A DNA stretch of 64,000 nucleotides from Corynebacterium uropygiale. GTDB taxonomy: Bacteria; Actinomycetota; Actinomycetes; Mycobacteriales; Mycobacteriaceae. Positions 51,768 to 61,672 of the stretch are shown here, one piece after another (position 1 is the stretch's first letter; each line of letters starts with the position of its first letter). The position numbers and the translations under genes were made by a program. Under the pieces are notes generated by a model, which had not been told where the DNA came from, did no database searches, and worked only from the letters and a program-made list of their open reading frames with translations. The stretch lies in the NCBI RefSeq assembly GCF_021568315.1, contig NZ_JAKGSI010000002.1, forward strand, positions 248,001 through 312,000, read 5' to 3'.

Positions 51768-52867
51768 GAATCGGACTGGTCTGCCCGTATAGCTTCGATG
51801 AACCTGGCGGCGTCCAGGCGCACATCCTCGATCTTGCGCGCCACCTGCGCCAGCGTGGGCACGTGGTGCGCGTGATCGGTCCGTGCTCCCCGGAAACGGA
51901 GGTCCCGAGCTTTGTCCAGCGCGGCGGGCGGAGCATCCCGATCCCGTACAACGGCTCGGTGGCGCGCCTGGCCTTCGGGCCCCGGGTGTTTCGTCGGATG
52001 CGCACCTTCATCGCGGATGGACAGTTCGACATCCTTCACATCCACGAGCCCAACTCACCGAGCTTCTCCATGGCGGCTCTCAAAGTGGCGACGGGACCGC
52101 TCGTCGCCACCTATCACGCTTCCTCCGAGCGCTCGATGATCCTCCGCATCTTCCTGCCCATCCTCAAGCCCTACCTGGAGAAGATCCGCGGCGGAATTGC
52201 CGTCTCGGAGATGGCCCGGCGCTGGCAGGTGGAGCAGCTGGGCGGGGATCCGGTCCTCATCCCCAACGGGGTGGAGACGGCCGTCTACGAGCAGGCCTGG
52301 CGCCGCCACCGCCACGACGAGCCCGGCCCGGTCCACATCGCCTTCCTCGGGCGCCTCGATGAGCAGCGCAAAGGGCTCGACGTCCTCCACTCGGCGGTGC
52401 CCCAACTCGGGCGATCGGTGCGCGTGAGCGTCATGGGGGCGGGTTCCCCGCGCAGCGTGGAGGGGGTCGATTTCCTCGGGCGCGTGTCCGAGGAGGAGAA
52501 GGCGGACGTGCTCGGCTCCGCAGACATCTACGTTGCCCCGAACCTGGGAGGGGAGAGCTTCGGCATCGTCCTCGTCGAGGCGATGGCCGCGGGCTGTGCC
52601 GTCGTTGCGAGCGATCTGCCCGCCTTCCGGGCGGTGTGCGATGCCGACGCCGAGGAACCCGCAGGCCGGCTCTTCCCGACCGGCTCCGTCGAGGGGCTCG
52701 TGGAGGCGCTGCGCGAACTCATCGATGACCCGGCGAGGCGCCGTCGCCTCGTGGACGCCGGGCGACGGCGGGCTGCCCTCTATGATTGGGCGCACGTCAC
52801 CGACCGCGTCATCCGCATCTACGATACTGTCGCGGACGGCAGCCGGGTGGGCCTCGACAGGGAGTAG
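51764..52867 (+). CDS. pimA: Phosphatidylinositol alpha-mannosyltransferase PimA
   Basis: GT4-family GT-B glycosyltransferase of 367 residues adding the first mannose from GDP-mannose to PI. It starts VRIGLVCPYSFDEPGGVQ, the Gly-rich loop of PimA. HEPNSPSFS, VATYHASSERS and the nucleotide-sugar motif ESFGIVLVEAMAAG (E-x7-E) are intact. The GTG overlaps the patA stop by 4 bp. It is soluble and membrane-associated, acting at the inner leaflet. Confidence 0.95.
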   Translation: MRIGLVCPYSFDEPGGVQAHILDLARHLRQRGHVVRVIGPCSPETEVPSFVQRGGRSIPIPYNGSVARLAFGPRVFRRMRTFIADGQFDILHIHEPNSPSFSMAALKVATGPLVATYHASSERSMILRIFLPILKPYLEKIRGGIAVSEMARRWQVEQLGGDPVLIPNGVETAVYEQAWRRHRHDEPGPVHIAFLGRLDEQRKGLDVLHSAVPQLGRSVRVSVMGAGSPRSVEGVDFLGRVSEEEKADVLGSADIYVAPNLGGESFGIVLVEAMAAGCAVVASDLPAFRAVCDADAEEPAGRLFPTGSVEGLVEALRELIDDPARRRRLVDAGRRRAALYDWAHVTDRVIRIYDTVADGSRVGLDRE

Positions 52868-52870
52868 AAC

Positions 52871-53356
52871 ATGACGCTGACTGTTTTTCTGTGGGTTCTC
52901 GTGGCCGTGCTCATCACGGCGGGGCTGAGCTGGGCGTATATGGTGGCCCAGCGGCTTAATCGCCTGCACATTCGGACGGATTCGGCGCGGGCGCAGCTCC
53001 AGGCTGCCCTCGACCGCCGCGCCGCCGTCTGCGCCGCCCTCTATCCCGACGTCCGCGAGCTCGCCGCCCACACCGAGGCCATCCCGCTCACCCCCGAGCG
53101 CTTCGAGGACCGTGCCCGCCAGGAGGCGGAGCTCTCCCGCGCCATCGCGAAGGCCCACGAGGAGTACAGCCCCCAAATCGTCGACGCCAACGCCAGGCTC
53201 CAGCTCGCGCACCGCTTTTATAACGACGCCGTGCGCTCCACCCGGCAGCTGCGCACCCGCCCGCTGGTACGCGCCCTGCGGCTCGGAGGGACGGCCGCGC
53301 TGCCGGAGTACTTCGAGTTCGTCGAGGACACAGTCCTCGACGAGCGCCCCCAATAA
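52871..53356 (+). CDS. LemA-like membrane-anchored coiled-coil protein
   Basis: Protein of 161 residues. One N-terminal helix (LWVLVAVLITAGLSWAYMV, residues 7-25) is followed by a long charged helical region with heptad-like spacing (RLNRLHIRTDSARAQLQAAL, QEAELSRAIAKAHEEYSPQI, VDANARLQLAHRFYND). The last two stretches resemble LemA (A-R-x4-A-x-x-x-YN-x-A-V). Function is unknown. It begins 3 bp after pimA and appears to be the last gene of the lipid operon, suggesting a membrane-linked role. Confidence 0.75.
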   Translation: MTLTVFLWVLVAVLITAGLSWAYMVAQRLNRLHIRTDSARAQLQAALDRRAAVCAALYPDVRELAAHTEAIPLTPERFEDRARQEAELSRAIAKAHEEYSPQIVDANARLQLAHRFYNDAVRSTRQLRTRPLVRALRLGGTAALPEYFEFVEDTVLDERPQ

Positions 53357-53469
53357 GGCCGCCCAGCCGCTGACTCTCCCCACGGCGGGGGTGGGGGCCG
53401 CCGCAGCATTGAACAGGGTTCTATGATGTTGTGGTCATCGTCACCGCAGAAGAGAAAGGGCGCGTCAGC

Positions 53470-54375
53470 GTGACTGAGAACAAGGGACAGCAGGAGTCGA
53501 CGGGCACCGCGCGGGTGAAGCGCGGGCTCGCAGAGATGCTCAAGGGCGGCGTCATCATGGATGTCGTCACGCCTGAGCAGGCGAAGATCGCCGAGGACGC
53601 GGGTGCCACCGCCGTCATGGCGCTGGAGCGCGTCCCCGCCGACATCCGCGCGCAGGGTGGCGTGAGCCGGATGTCCGATCCGGACATGATTGAGGGCATT
53701 ATCGACGCCGTGTCCATCCCCGTCATGGCGAAGGCACGCATCGGGCACTTCGTGGAGGCCCAGGTGCTGCAGTCTCTGGGCGTCGACTTCATTGATGAAT
53801 CCGAAGTGCTCACCCCGGCGGATTACGCGAACCACATCGACAAGTTCGATTTCACGGTGCCTTTCGTGTGCGGGGCGACGAACCTCGGCGAGGCGCTGCG
53901 CCGCATCAACGAGGGCGCGGCCATGATCCGTTCCAAGGGCGAAGCCGGGACGGGGGACGTCTCCAACGCGGTGACCCACATGCGCACCATCCGCGCGGAG
54001 ATCAAGCGGCTCGGCTCCCTGCCGAAGGATGAGCTCTATGTTGCCGCGAAGGAACTCCAGGCCCCCTATGAGCTCGTTCGGGAGGTCGCGGACACCGGGC
54101 GGCTGCCCGTCGTGCTCTTCACCGCCGGCGGAATCGCCACCCCGGCCGATGCCGCGATGATGATGCAGATGGGAGCGGAGGGCGTGTTCGTGGGATCCGG
54201 CATCTTCAAGTCTGGTGATCCGGTCAAGCGCGCCCGCGCGATCGTCGCCGCCACCCAGAACTACGATGACCCGGCAACGATCGCCGAGGTTTCTCGCGGC
54301 CTCGGCGAGGCGATGGTGGGGATCAACGTCGACGAGATTCCCGCCCCGCACCGGCTCGCCGAGCGCGGCTGGTAA
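53470..54375 (+). CDS. pdxS: Pyridoxal 5'-phosphate synthase subunit PdxS
   Basis: Makes PLP from ribose 5-phosphate, glyceraldehyde 3-phosphate and ammonia supplied by PdxT. The protein has 301 residues from a GTG with GAAAGGG about 10 nt upstream. An earlier GTG at 53431 lies only 4 bp after a -10-like TATGAT and is less likely. Catalytic Asp in [13 protein letters not shown], and the two lysines ([10 protein letters not shown] and [10 protein letters not shown]), are present. It heads a pdxS-tesB-pdxT-yebC group. Confidence 0.96.
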   Translation: MTENKGQQESTGTARVKRGLAEMLKGGVIMDVVTPEQAKIAEDAGATAVMALERVPADIRAQGGVSRMSDPDMIEGIIDAVSIPVMAKARIGHFVEAQVLQSLGVDFIDESEVLTPADYANHIDKFDFTVPFVCGATNLGEALRRINEGAAMIRSKGEAGTGDVSNAVTHMRTIRAEIKRLGSLPKDELYVAAKELQAPYELVREVADTGRLPVVLFTAGGIATPADAAMMMQMGAEGVFVGSGIFKSGDPVKRARAIVAATQNYDDPATIAEVSRGLGEAMVGINVDEIPAPHRLAERGW

Positions 54376-54396
54376 GCGCACCCCAAGGAGGTAGCC

Positions 54397-55263
54397 GTGA
54401 CCGACATTGAAGTGATCCTCGGGCTCGAGCGCATCGACCGCGACATCTTCCGCGGCCCGGCCGTCGAGTCCGATCTCACCCGAACCTTCGGCGGGCAGGT
54501 CGCCGCGCAGGCGCTCGTCGCGGCGGTGCAGACGGTCGGCCCAGAGCGGCCGGTGCACTCCTTGCACGGCTATTTCATCGCGCCGGGGAAGGCCGCCGAA
54601 CCGACGATCTTCCTCGTGGATCGCGTGCGCGATGGGAGGAGCTTCGCCACCCGCCAGGTGCGGGCCGTCCAAGACGGCACGACGATCTTCTCCATGCACG
54701 CGAGTTTTCACCGCCAGGATGACGTCGGCCCCGAACACTCCGACGCCATGCGGGAGGTGCCGCGCCCGGAGGAGATCGGGGAGGACAGGTCCCAGCTTTC
54801 CGCGAGTTCGCGGGCGCTCCTCGACGAGTGGTGCGACTGGGACATCCGCGTGGTTCCCCAGGATGCCTATCCGCACAATCCGTACTCGGCGGGGCAGCAG
54901 GTGGTCTGGTTCCGCTCGAAGAAGCGCCTGCCGGATGATGACACCTTCCACGTCTGCACCCTCGCCTACATGTCCGATATGACGCTGCTCCACTGCGCGA
55001 TGGTTCCGCACCCCGGCTTCCCCGTGCAGATGGCCTCCCTCGACCACGCGATGTGGTTCCTCCGCCCCTTCCGCGCCGACGAGTGGCTGCTCTATGACCA
55101 GGTCACGCCGTCCTCCGCGGGTGGGCGCTCCCTCGTCCACGGGAGGATCTTCGATGAGCAGGGGAACCTCGTGGCGATCGTCACCCAGGAGGGGCTCACG
55201 CGGACGCTGCGCGAGGGCAGCAAGTCGATCCCGATCGCCAAGCTCCAGGAAGGAGAACAGTGA
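54397..55263 (+). CDS. tesB: Acyl-CoA thioesterase II (TesB)
   Basis: Double-hotdog thioesterase of 288 residues hydrolysing acyl-CoA. The N-terminal hotdog begins DIFRGPAVESDLTRTFGGQVAAQAL; the C-terminal one has the ASLDHAMWFLRPFRADEWLLYDQ block with catalytic Asp, and GRSLVHGRIFDEQG. AAGGAGG lies before the GTG. It sits between pdxS and pdxT, an order shared with mycobacteria; no metabolic link is obvious. Confidence 0.94.
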   Translation: MTDIEVILGLERIDRDIFRGPAVESDLTRTFGGQVAAQALVAAVQTVGPERPVHSLHGYFIAPGKAAEPTIFLVDRVRDGRSFATRQVRAVQDGTTIFSMHASFHRQDDVGPEHSDAMREVPRPEEIGEDRSQLSASSRALLDEWCDWDIRVVPQDAYPHNPYSAGQQVVWFRSKKRLPDDDTFHVCTLAYMSDMTLLHCAMVPHPGFPVQMASLDHAMWFLRPFRADEWLLYDQVTPSSAGGRSLVHGRIFDEQGNLVAIVTQEGLTRTLREGSKSIPIAKLQEGEQ

Positions 55264-55904
55264 CAACGGTTGGAATCCTCGCCCTGCAGGGTGGGGTCGC
55301 GGAGCACCAGCGCAGCCTCCGTGCCCTCGGCATTGAGCCGGTCCTCGTGCGGCGGACAGAGCACCTCGACGGCCTTGACGCGCTCATCCTGCCCGGGGGC
55401 GAGTCGACGACGATGTGCACGCTCCTTCGCCTCGGCGGGCTGCGCGAGCCGCTGGCCGGGCTCATCGGTGAGGGGCTGCCCACCTATGGGACCTGCGCCG
55501 GCATGATCCTGCTGGCCAAGAAGGTCCTCGATACTCGCCCCGATGCCCGCGGCTTCGAGGCCATGGACATCACGGTGCGACGCAACGCCTTTGGCCGCCA
55601 GGCGGACTCCTTCGAGTGCGACCTGGACTGCGAGGGCATGGGCGGAATGAGCCTGCCCGCCGTGTTCATCCGGGCGCCCAAGGTGGAGGAGTGCGGCCCC
55701 GGCGTGAGGGTGCTCGCCCGAGTACCGGACGGGGAGCATATCCCTGCGCAGCATCGCGGCGCCGTGGTGGCCGTCGAACAGGGCTCGATGCTCGCGACGG
55801 CCTTCCACCCGGAGGTGACCGTCGACACCCGATTCCACCGATACTTCCTCGAGCGGGCAGGCGTTCTCCCCGCCGAGGGCGCTGCGTATAATCGCAAGGG
55901 TTAA
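55260..55904 (+). CDS. pdxT: PLP synthase glutaminase subunit PdxT
   Basis: Class I glutaminase of 214 residues delivering ammonia to PdxS. ILALQGGVAEH begins the protein, LPGGESTTM is the oxyanion strand, nucleophile Cys is in YGTCAGMILLA (about residue 79), and the His-Glu pair is in TAFHPEVT (about 183-185). The GTG start overlaps the tesB stop by 4 bp. It reads through to yebC with only a weak GC hairpin between. Confidence 0.95.
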   Translation: MTTVGILALQGGVAEHQRSLRALGIEPVLVRRTEHLDGLDALILPGGESTTMCTLLRLGGLREPLAGLIGEGLPTYGTCAGMILLAKKVLDTRPDARGFEAMDITVRRNAFGRQADSFECDLDCEGMGGMSLPAVFIRAPKVEECGPGVRVLARVPDGEHIPAQHRGAVVAVEQGSMLATAFHPEVTVDTRFHRYFLERAGVLPAEGAAYNRKG

Positions 55905-55953
55905 ACCGCCGAGCCGGGGCTTTCCCGGCGGTACGCAATGAGGAAGGACAAGA

Positions 55954-56709
55954 ATGTCAGGGCACTCAAAGTGGGCGACCACCAAGCACAAGAAGGCCGC
56001 TAACGACGCCAAGCGTGGCAAGGAATTTGCCAAGCTCATTAAGAACATCGAGGTCGCTGCCCGTACCGGTGGTGGGGATCCTGCCGCAAACCCCACCCTC
56101 GACGACATGATCAAGAAGGCCAAGAAGGCCTCCGTCCCCAACGACAACATCGAGCGCGCCCGCAAGCGCGGTTCCGGCGAAGAAGCCGGCGGCGCCGACT
56201 GGGAATCCGTCATGTACGAGGGCTACGGCCCCAACGGTGTGGCCATGCTCATTGAGTGCCTCACCGATAACCGCAACCGTGCCGCCAGCGAGGTGCGCAC
56301 CGCCATGACGAAGAACGGCGGGAGCATGGCGGACTCCGGCGCGGTGTCCTACATGTTTAGCCGCAAGGGCGTGGTCCTCGTCAACAAGGGCGAGCTCACC
56401 GAGGACGATGTCCTCATGGCCGTGCTCGACGCCGGCGCCGAGGAGGTTAACGACCTGGGCGAGAAGTTCGAGGTCGTCTCCGCGCCGAGTGACACCACCG
56501 CGGTGAAGGAGGGCCTGAAGGAGGCCGGCATCGAGGTGGACGACTCCGAGCAGGACTTCCGCGCGAGCGTCGAGGTCGCCCTGGAGGCCGGCGATGCCCG
56601 CAAGATTATGAGGCTCATCGACGCACTCGAAGACTCCGACGATGTCCAGAATGTGTTCACCAACATGAGCCTGAGCGACGAGGTGCTTGCAGAGCTCAAC
56701 GCGGAATAA
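55954..56709 (+). CDS. yebC: YebC/TACO1 family protein
   Basis: Protein of 251 residues with the invariant start [22 protein letters not shown] and the three-domain YebC layout ([39 protein letters not shown]). Once called a transcriptional regulator, the family is now associated with relieving ribosome stalling at proline stretches. AGGAAGGA precedes the ATG. Its position upstream of ruvC is conserved in many bacteria. Confidence 0.96.
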   Translation: MSGHSKWATTKHKKAANDAKRGKEFAKLIKNIEVAARTGGGDPAANPTLDDMIKKAKKASVPNDNIERARKRGSGEEAGGADWESVMYEGYGPNGVAMLIECLTDNRNRAASEVRTAMTKNGGSMADSGAVSYMFSRKGVVLVNKGELTEDDVLMAVLDAGAEEVNDLGEKFEVVSAPSDTTAVKEGLKEAGIEVDDSEQDFRASVEVALEAGDARKIMRLIDALEDSDDVQNVFTNMSLSDEVLAELNAE

Positions 56710-56731
56710 GCTGCGCAGACCCACCCCTTCC

Positions 56732-56747
56732 TCAAACATATGTGCTA
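56732..56747. promoter_or_regulatory. SOS (LexA) box before ruvCAB
   Basis: TCAAACATATGTGCTA matches TCGAACANNTGTTCGA at 11 of 14 fixed positions. It lies 50-65 bp upstream of the ruvC start, where it would overlap the promoter. Confidence 0.65.
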
Positions 56748-56796
56748 AGTTGAGTCTCGATGACGCGCTTCGACGCACAGTGAAAGGAAGGCGCCC

Positions 56797-57351
56797 GTGG
56801 TGAGAGTATCGGTGGAAGGCCTCAGAGTGATGGGGATTGATCCGGGACTGACTCGCTGCGGGCTTTCTGTTGTCCAGGCGGGGAGGGGGCGCGCGGTTCT
56901 CCCGATCTCCGTGGGGGTGGCGCGCACTCCGGTCGACGCCCCGCTGACTCACCGGCTCCTCGACCTCTCCCAGGGTGTGTCCGAGTGGATGGACGAGTAT
57001 CAGCCGGACGTCGTGGCCATCGAGCGGGTGTTTGAGCGCGGGAACGTCTCGACGGTCATGAACACGGCCCACGCGGTGGGGGTCCTCATACTCGCTGCGG
57101 CGGAGCGGGGGATCGACGTTCACCAGTACACGCCCAGCGAAGTGAAGAAGTCCATCTCCGGGAACGGGAGGGCCGATAAGAAGCAGATGACCACCATGAT
57201 TACCCGCATCCTCGGGCTCTCGGAGCCGCCGCGCCCCGCCGATGCCGCGGACGCCCTGGCCCTGGCCGTGTGTCACTGCTGGCGTGCGCCCATGATCGCG
57301 CGCCACCGGCAAGCGGAAGAGCTTCTCAAAACCCAGCAGCGCTCCCACTAG
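56797..57351 (+). CDS. ruvC: Holliday junction resolvase RuvC
   Basis: Endonuclease of 184 residues cutting Holliday junctions in the RuvABC complex. The acidic active site is intact: Asp in [11 protein letters not shown], Glu in [10 protein letters not shown] and the Asp pair in [11 protein letters not shown]. The GTG (56797) has AAGGAAGG 6 nt upstream; a second GTG follows directly. First gene of ruvCAB, behind an SOS box. Confidence 0.96.
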   Translation: MVRVSVEGLRVMGIDPGLTRCGLSVVQAGRGRAVLPISVGVARTPVDAPLTHRLLDLSQGVSEWMDEYQPDVVAIERVFERGNVSTVMNTAHAVGVLILAAAERGIDVHQYTPSEVKKSISGNGRADKKQMTTMITRILGLSEPPRPADAADALALAVCHCWRAPMIARHRQAEELLKTQQRSH

Positions 57352-57407
57352 TCCCCGTCGCCCCTCCGTCCGAGCACTCCCGTCCACCAATCAGGAAAGC
57401 GAGCAGC

Positions 57408-58037
57408 ATGATCGCCTCTTTACGCGGAACCGTTATTGATATCAGCCTCACCGGGGCGGTGGTGGAGTGCGCTGGCGTGGGCTATGGCTTTCTGGCCAGC
57501 CCGAGGACTCTGAGCACGCTCGTGCGCGGGGAGGAAGCCATGGTACTCACCAGCATGGTGGTGCGCGATTCCGACATCCAGCTTTTCGGCTTCTCCTCCG
57601 CGGAGAGCCGGGAGATGTTCCACCTTTTGCGCGGCGTGTCCGGGCTGGGCCCAAAGATTGCGCTCGCCGTGGACTCGGTGTTCAGCCCCGCCGAGGTCGC
57701 CCGCGCCATCCGGGAGAAGGACGCTCGTTCCCTGCAGAGGGTGCCCGGGGTGGGCAAGAGGATGGCGGACCGCATGATTGTGGACCTCCAGGACAAGGTT
57801 GCCGCCTTCGCTGAGCCTGCGGATGTGGGGGAGAGCGTGGCCGGCGAGGCCGCGGGGGTGGCCGCCGCGGCCCCCTCGGGCGCGGTGGCGCAGCAGGTCA
57901 CGGAGGCCCTTGTATCGCTCGGCTTCCCGGAAAAGACCGCCACCTCGGCCGTGGAGGCGGTCCTCGCCGAGCACCCGGAGGCGGACACATCCGACGCGCT
58001 CCGTGAGTCCCTGAGCAGGATTGGAGGTGCGCGCTGA
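57408..58037 (+). CDS. ruvA: Holliday junction DNA-binding protein RuvA
   Basis: Tetrameric junction-binding protein of 209 residues. The OB-fold ([20 protein letters not shown]) is followed by two helix-hairpin-helix motifs ([14 protein letters not shown] and [19 protein letters not shown]) and, after an Ala/Gly-rich linker, the C-terminal RuvB-contact domain ([20 protein letters not shown]). Its stop shares one base with the ruvB ATG (TGATG). Confidence 0.96.
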   Translation: MIASLRGTVIDISLTGAVVECAGVGYGFLASPRTLSTLVRGEEAMVLTSMVVRDSDIQLFGFSSAESREMFHLLRGVSGLGPKIALAVDSVFSPAEVARAIREKDARSLQRVPGVGKRMADRMIVDLQDKVAAFAEPADVGESVAGEAAGVAAAAPSGAVAQQVTEALVSLGFPEKTATSAVEAVLAEHPEADTSDALRESLSRIGGAR

Positions 58038-59134
58038 TGGCGAATATCGAAAAGACGGAGTTCCGGCTGCCGGAGGAGCCGCAGGGCTCGCGGGCGTCCT
58101 CGCGTCGGGACACCGTCGACCCCGCTGCCCAGGCGGGCGAGCAGGATGCGGAGCTCAACCTTCGTCCCAAGTCCCTCGCGGAGTTCATCGGCCAGCCCAA
58201 GGTGTGCGATCAGTTGGGGCTGGTCCTCAACGGGGCGCGCCGCCGCGGCGTGACCCCGGACCACGTGTTGCTCTCCGGGCCGCCCGGGCTGGGGAAGACA
58301 ACGATGGCGATGATCATCGCGCAGGAGCTGGGTACGAGCCTTCGCATGACCTCCGGGCCTGCGCTGGAGCGGGCGGGGGACCTCGCCGCCATGCTCTCCA
58401 ACATCATGGAGGGTGACGTCCTCTTCATCGATGAGATCCACCGCATCGCCCGCCCGGCGGAGGAGATGCTCTACATGGCGATGGAAGATTTCCGCATCGA
58501 CGTCATCGTGGGCAAAGGCCCGGGGGCTACCTCCATCCCGCTCGATATTCCCCCCTTCACCCTCGTGGGGGCGACGACGCGCGCCGGCATGCTCACCGGC
58601 CCGCTCCGCGACCGCTTCGGCTTCACCGCGCAGATGGAGTTCTACGGGGTCGAGGACCTCACCCGTGTGGTGGATCGCGCCGCGCGGATCCTCGGCGTGC
58701 ACATCGACCATGAGGCCTCGACGGAGATCGCCTCCCGCTCGCGGGGCACGCCGCGCATCGCGAACCGCCTGCTGAGGAGGGTCCGCGACTATGCGGACGT
58801 CCACGGCGATGGGCGCATCGACCTGGCCGCCGCGCAGGGGGCCCTCGAGGTCTTCGACGTGGACTCGCTGGGGCTTGACCGCCTCGACCGTGCGGTCCTC
58901 TCCGTGCTAGTCAAGGGGCACGGTGGCGGTCCCGTGGGCGTGAACACGCTGGCGGTGGCCGTCGGGGAGGAGCCCTCTACGGTGGAGGAGGTGTGCGAGC
59001 CCTACCTCGTGCGCGCCGGCATGATCGCGCGTACCGGGCGAGGCCGTGTGGCGACGGCGCGGGCCTGGCTCCACCTCGGGCTGGAACCGCCAGAGGGCGC
59101 CCTGGGCGTGCACGATACGCACTCCGAGGAGTAG
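58037..59134 (+). CDS. ruvB: Holliday junction branch-migration ATPase RuvB
   Basis: AAA+ hexameric motor of 365 residues. Walker [12 protein letters not shown] is near residue 80, Walker [10 protein letters not shown] near 130, sensor [20 protein letters not shown] near 180, the arginine-finger region follows, and a winged-helix domain is C-terminal ([18 protein letters not shown]). The first 30 residues are a variable charged extension. It follows ruvA by a one-base overlap. Confidence 0.97.
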   Translation: MANIEKTEFRLPEEPQGSRASSRRDTVDPAAQAGEQDAELNLRPKSLAEFIGQPKVCDQLGLVLNGARRRGVTPDHVLLSGPPGLGKTTMAMIIAQELGTSLRMTSGPALERAGDLAAMLSNIMEGDVLFIDEIHRIARPAEEMLYMAMEDFRIDVIVGKGPGATSIPLDIPPFTLVGATTRAGMLTGPLRDRFGFTAQMEFYGVEDLTRVVDRAARILGVHIDHEASTEIASRSRGTPRIANRLLRRVRDYADVHGDGRIDLAAAQGALEVFDVDSLGLDRLDRAVLSVLVKGHGGGPVGVNTLAVAVGEEPSTVEEVCEPYLVRAGMIARTGRGRVATARAWLHLGLEPPEGALGVHDTHSEE

Positions 59135-59171
59135 GCCGGCGCCCGCCCGGTGTGGCAGACTGGGAGGCACT

Positions 59172-59630
59172 ATGTCTCAAGGAAACAGTCTTCTTCTGCT
59201 CATCCTGCTCCTCGTTGTCTTCTTCCTGCCGGTCTTCTTGGCCTCGCGCCGGAATCGCCGCCAGATGGAGAAGCTCAACGCCTTCCGCGCTGGGCTGGCC
59301 CACGGTGATGAGGTCATCACCGCCTCCGGTGTCCACGGCCGGGTCGTCGGCCTCACCGAGAATGAGGTGCGCCTGGAGATCGCCCCCAAGGTGGAGATCA
59401 CGGTGGAGCGGATGGGCATCGTCCGTTATGCCAACGAGGCCGAGCACGCGGCCCCCGGCGAGGTGAGCGGCGCTCCGGCCGAGGCGGCGCCCGAGGTGCC
59501 CGAGGCCCCCGCCACTGAGATGAATGATGAGCGGGCTTCGGGCGTCGAGAACCCGGAGGATGCGCTCGAAAGCTCGCGGGAGGAGCCCACGGAGTGGGGG
59601 CGCGAGGAAGGAAAGCCGTCCAACTCCTAA
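59172..59630 (+). CDS. yajC: Preprotein translocase subunit YajC
   Basis: Small SecDF partner of 152 residues with one N-terminal membrane helix (LLLLILLLVVFFLPVFLAS, residues 7-25) and the YajC core FRAGLAHGDEVITASGVHGRVVGL. The last 65 residues are an acidic, Pro/Glu-rich tail typical of actinobacterial members. Located before secD, as usual, but separated from it by a terminator and a 185-bp gap. Confidence 0.94.
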   Translation: MSQGNSLLLLILLLVVFFLPVFLASRRNRRQMEKLNAFRAGLAHGDEVITASGVHGRVVGLTENEVRLEIAPKVEITVERMGIVRYANEAEHAAPGEVSGAPAEAAPEVPEAPATEMNDERASGVENPEDALESSREEPTEWGREEGKPSNS

Positions 59631-59673
59631 CCGGGGAACACCGTCCTGAGCTGCTGTGATGGCACAGGCATGT

Positions 59674-59707
59674 GGCCGTCCTTGCTGAGTAAGTAAGGGC
59701 GGCCTTT
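59674..59707 (+). terminator. Terminator between yajC and secD
   Basis: GGCCGTCCTT (59674-59683) pairs with AAGGGCGGCC (59695-59704), ten pairs with one G-T, followed by TTTATC. A -10-like TACGAT (59748-59753) beyond it suggests that secD has its own promoter. Confidence 0.75.
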
Positions 59708-59815
59708 ATCACGTGAGCCGGTGCACCGCGGGGGAGGGGCCATGACGTACGATGAACCATCGGATCCATCCAAGCCTGTATTCGTGGCCCCGAGCCACCA
59801 CGCGAGGAGAGTATT

Positions 59816-61672
59816 TTGTCCGCATCATCTGCTTCACGGGGTCGGACGGTGGCGGCGACGTCACAGAGCCGCCGTCACCGTGCCCGATTCTTCCTAGCGC
59901 TCTTTGTGCTGTTGGTGATCGTCGTCTACGCGCTGATCTTCTTTACCGGAGATCGCCAGGCAGCCACCAAGTTGGGCATTGACCTGCAGGGAGGTACCCG
60001 CATCACCCTCGTCCCGCAGGGCGAGGAGCCCACCCAAGACCAGCTCCAGCAGGCGCGCACCATCATGGAGCAGCGCGTCAACGGCATGGGCGTCTCGGAT
60101 GCCGAGGTGGTCATCGACGGCAACACGCTGGTCATCACCGTGGCGGGGGAGGACACCTCGCAGGCGCGCATGGTGGGCCAAACCTCCCAGCTGCTCTTCC
60201 GCCCGGTGGCGCACCCCGAGGCTCCGGACGTGGCCAAGCTGTCCAGCACACTCCAGGAGATGGCCAATCGCTGGGTGGAGTACCGGGTGCTGAGCCCGGA
60301 GCAGGCCACGGAGAAGACGAAGACCTACGTCGATCAGGCCAACCAGGCGCTCGCCCAGATGCCGGGGCAGCAGAAGCTCACGGCCCCGAAAATTAGCGCC
60401 ACCCCGCGCCCGGAGCCGAAGAACTCCCTGGAGATCGCCAAGCAGCGTCGGGAGACGACGCAGATGCTCGGCAAGGATCGTCAGTCGACGGATCCCACCG
60501 TGCAGGAGGCCGCGCGGGCGCTCCTCGTCTGCGATGAGTCCACGGACCAGCTGGCGGGAACCGATGACCCGGCGAAGCCGCTCGTCACCTGTGACCAGGC
60601 GAGCGGGCAAGCCTATCTCCTTGACCCCGCCCCTCTGCTGGAGGGACAGCCGGGCAAGGAGGGCCAGCGCCTCACCGGCGCATCCATCAACACGGATCGC
60701 CCGATCAACGGTGGCATGAACCCCGACACGGGCCAGATGGAGATCACCTTCTCCTTCAAGTCCGACAACGGGGAAACCGGCGGCCAGACCTGGGCCAAGC
60801 TCACCCAGGAGTACCTCCACCAGCAGGTCGCTATCACGCTGGACTCGAAGGTCATTTCCGCCCCGCAGATTCAGAGCGCCACCCCCGTCGGGGCCGTCAC
60901 CTCCATCACAGGGGACTTCAGCCAGCAGGAGGCCCAGGACCTGGCGAACAACCTCCGCTACGGCGCCCTTCCGCTCTCCTTCGCGGGCCCGGATGGTGAG
61001 GCCGGCGGCACGGTGGTGACGGTGCCCGCCTCCCTGGGTACCGCCTCGCTCAAGGCGGGCCTTGTGGCCGGCGTGGTGGGACTCATCCTCGTGGCGATCT
61101 TCGTCTTCGCCTACTACCGTCTCTTCGGCGTGTTCGCCCTGCTCAGCCTTGCCGCCTCCGGCGCGGTGATTTATGGCGTGCTCGTGCTGCTGGGCCGGTG
61201 GATCGGCTATTCGCTGGACCTCTCGGGCGTGGCGGGCCTGATCATCGGTATCGGCACGACGGCGGACTCCTTCATCGTCCTCTACGAGCGCATCAAGGAT
61301 GAGGTGCGCAACGGCCGGACCTTCCGCTCCGCGGTCCCCCGCGGGTGGGATAGCGCCCGTCGCACGATCATCACCGGCAACATGGTGACCTTCATCGCGG
61401 CCGTCGCGATTTACTTCCTGGCCATCGGAGAGGTGAAGGGCTTCGCGTTCACCCTGGGCCTCACCACGATCTTCGATATTGCGGTGACCTTCCTCGTCAC
61501 CGCGCCGCTCATCCTCCTCACCTCGCGGCGCCCCTTCTGGGCCAAGCCGTCGGTGAATGGCATGGGGCACGCGTTCGCCCACGCCGCGGAGGAATCCCGT
61601 CGAGCCTCTACCGCGGAGGTGGAGGCTGCCTCGGAGGAACCCTCAGCTGCTCATGAGACGGAGGAGAAATAA
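59816..61672 (+). CDS. secD: Protein translocase subunit SecD
   Basis: Membrane protein of 618 residues that, with SecF, uses the proton gradient to pull exported proteins across. Start TTG at 59816 with GAGGAG about 7 nt upstream. Helix 1 (about 25-45) precedes the LGIDLQGGTRITL motif. A large extracytoplasmic domain carries a long Gln/Glu-rich insertion (about 150-260). The last five helices contain LVGIGTTADSFIVLYERIKDE-like residues (IIGIGTTADSFIVLYERIKD). Its TAA overlaps the secF ATG. Confidence 0.96.
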   Translation: MSASSASRGRTVAATSQSRRHRARFFLALFVLLVIVVYALIFFTGDRQAATKLGIDLQGGTRITLVPQGEEPTQDQLQQARTIMEQRVNGMGVSDAEVVIDGNTLVITVAGEDTSQARMVGQTSQLLFRPVAHPEAPDVAKLSSTLQEMANRWVEYRVLSPEQATEKTKTYVDQANQALAQMPGQQKLTAPKISATPRPEPKNSLEIAKQRRETTQMLGKDRQSTDPTVQEAARALLVCDESTDQLAGTDDPAKPLVTCDQASGQAYLLDPAPLLEGQPGKEGQRLTGASINTDRPINGGMNPDTGQMEITFSFKSDNGETGGQTWAKLTQEYLHQQVAITLDSKVISAPQIQSATPVGAVTSITGDFSQQEAQDLANNLRYGALPLSFAGPDGEAGGTVVTVPASLGTASLKAGLVAGVVGLILVAIFVFAYYRLFGVFALLSLAASGAVIYGVLVLLGRWIGYSLDLSGVAGLIIGIGTTADSFIVLYERIKDEVRNGRTFRSAVPRGWDSARRTIITGNMVTFIAAVAIYFLAIGEVKGFAFTLGLTTIFDIAVTFLVTAPLILLTSRRPFWAKPSVNGMGHAFAHAAEESRRASTAEVEAASEEPSAAHETEEK

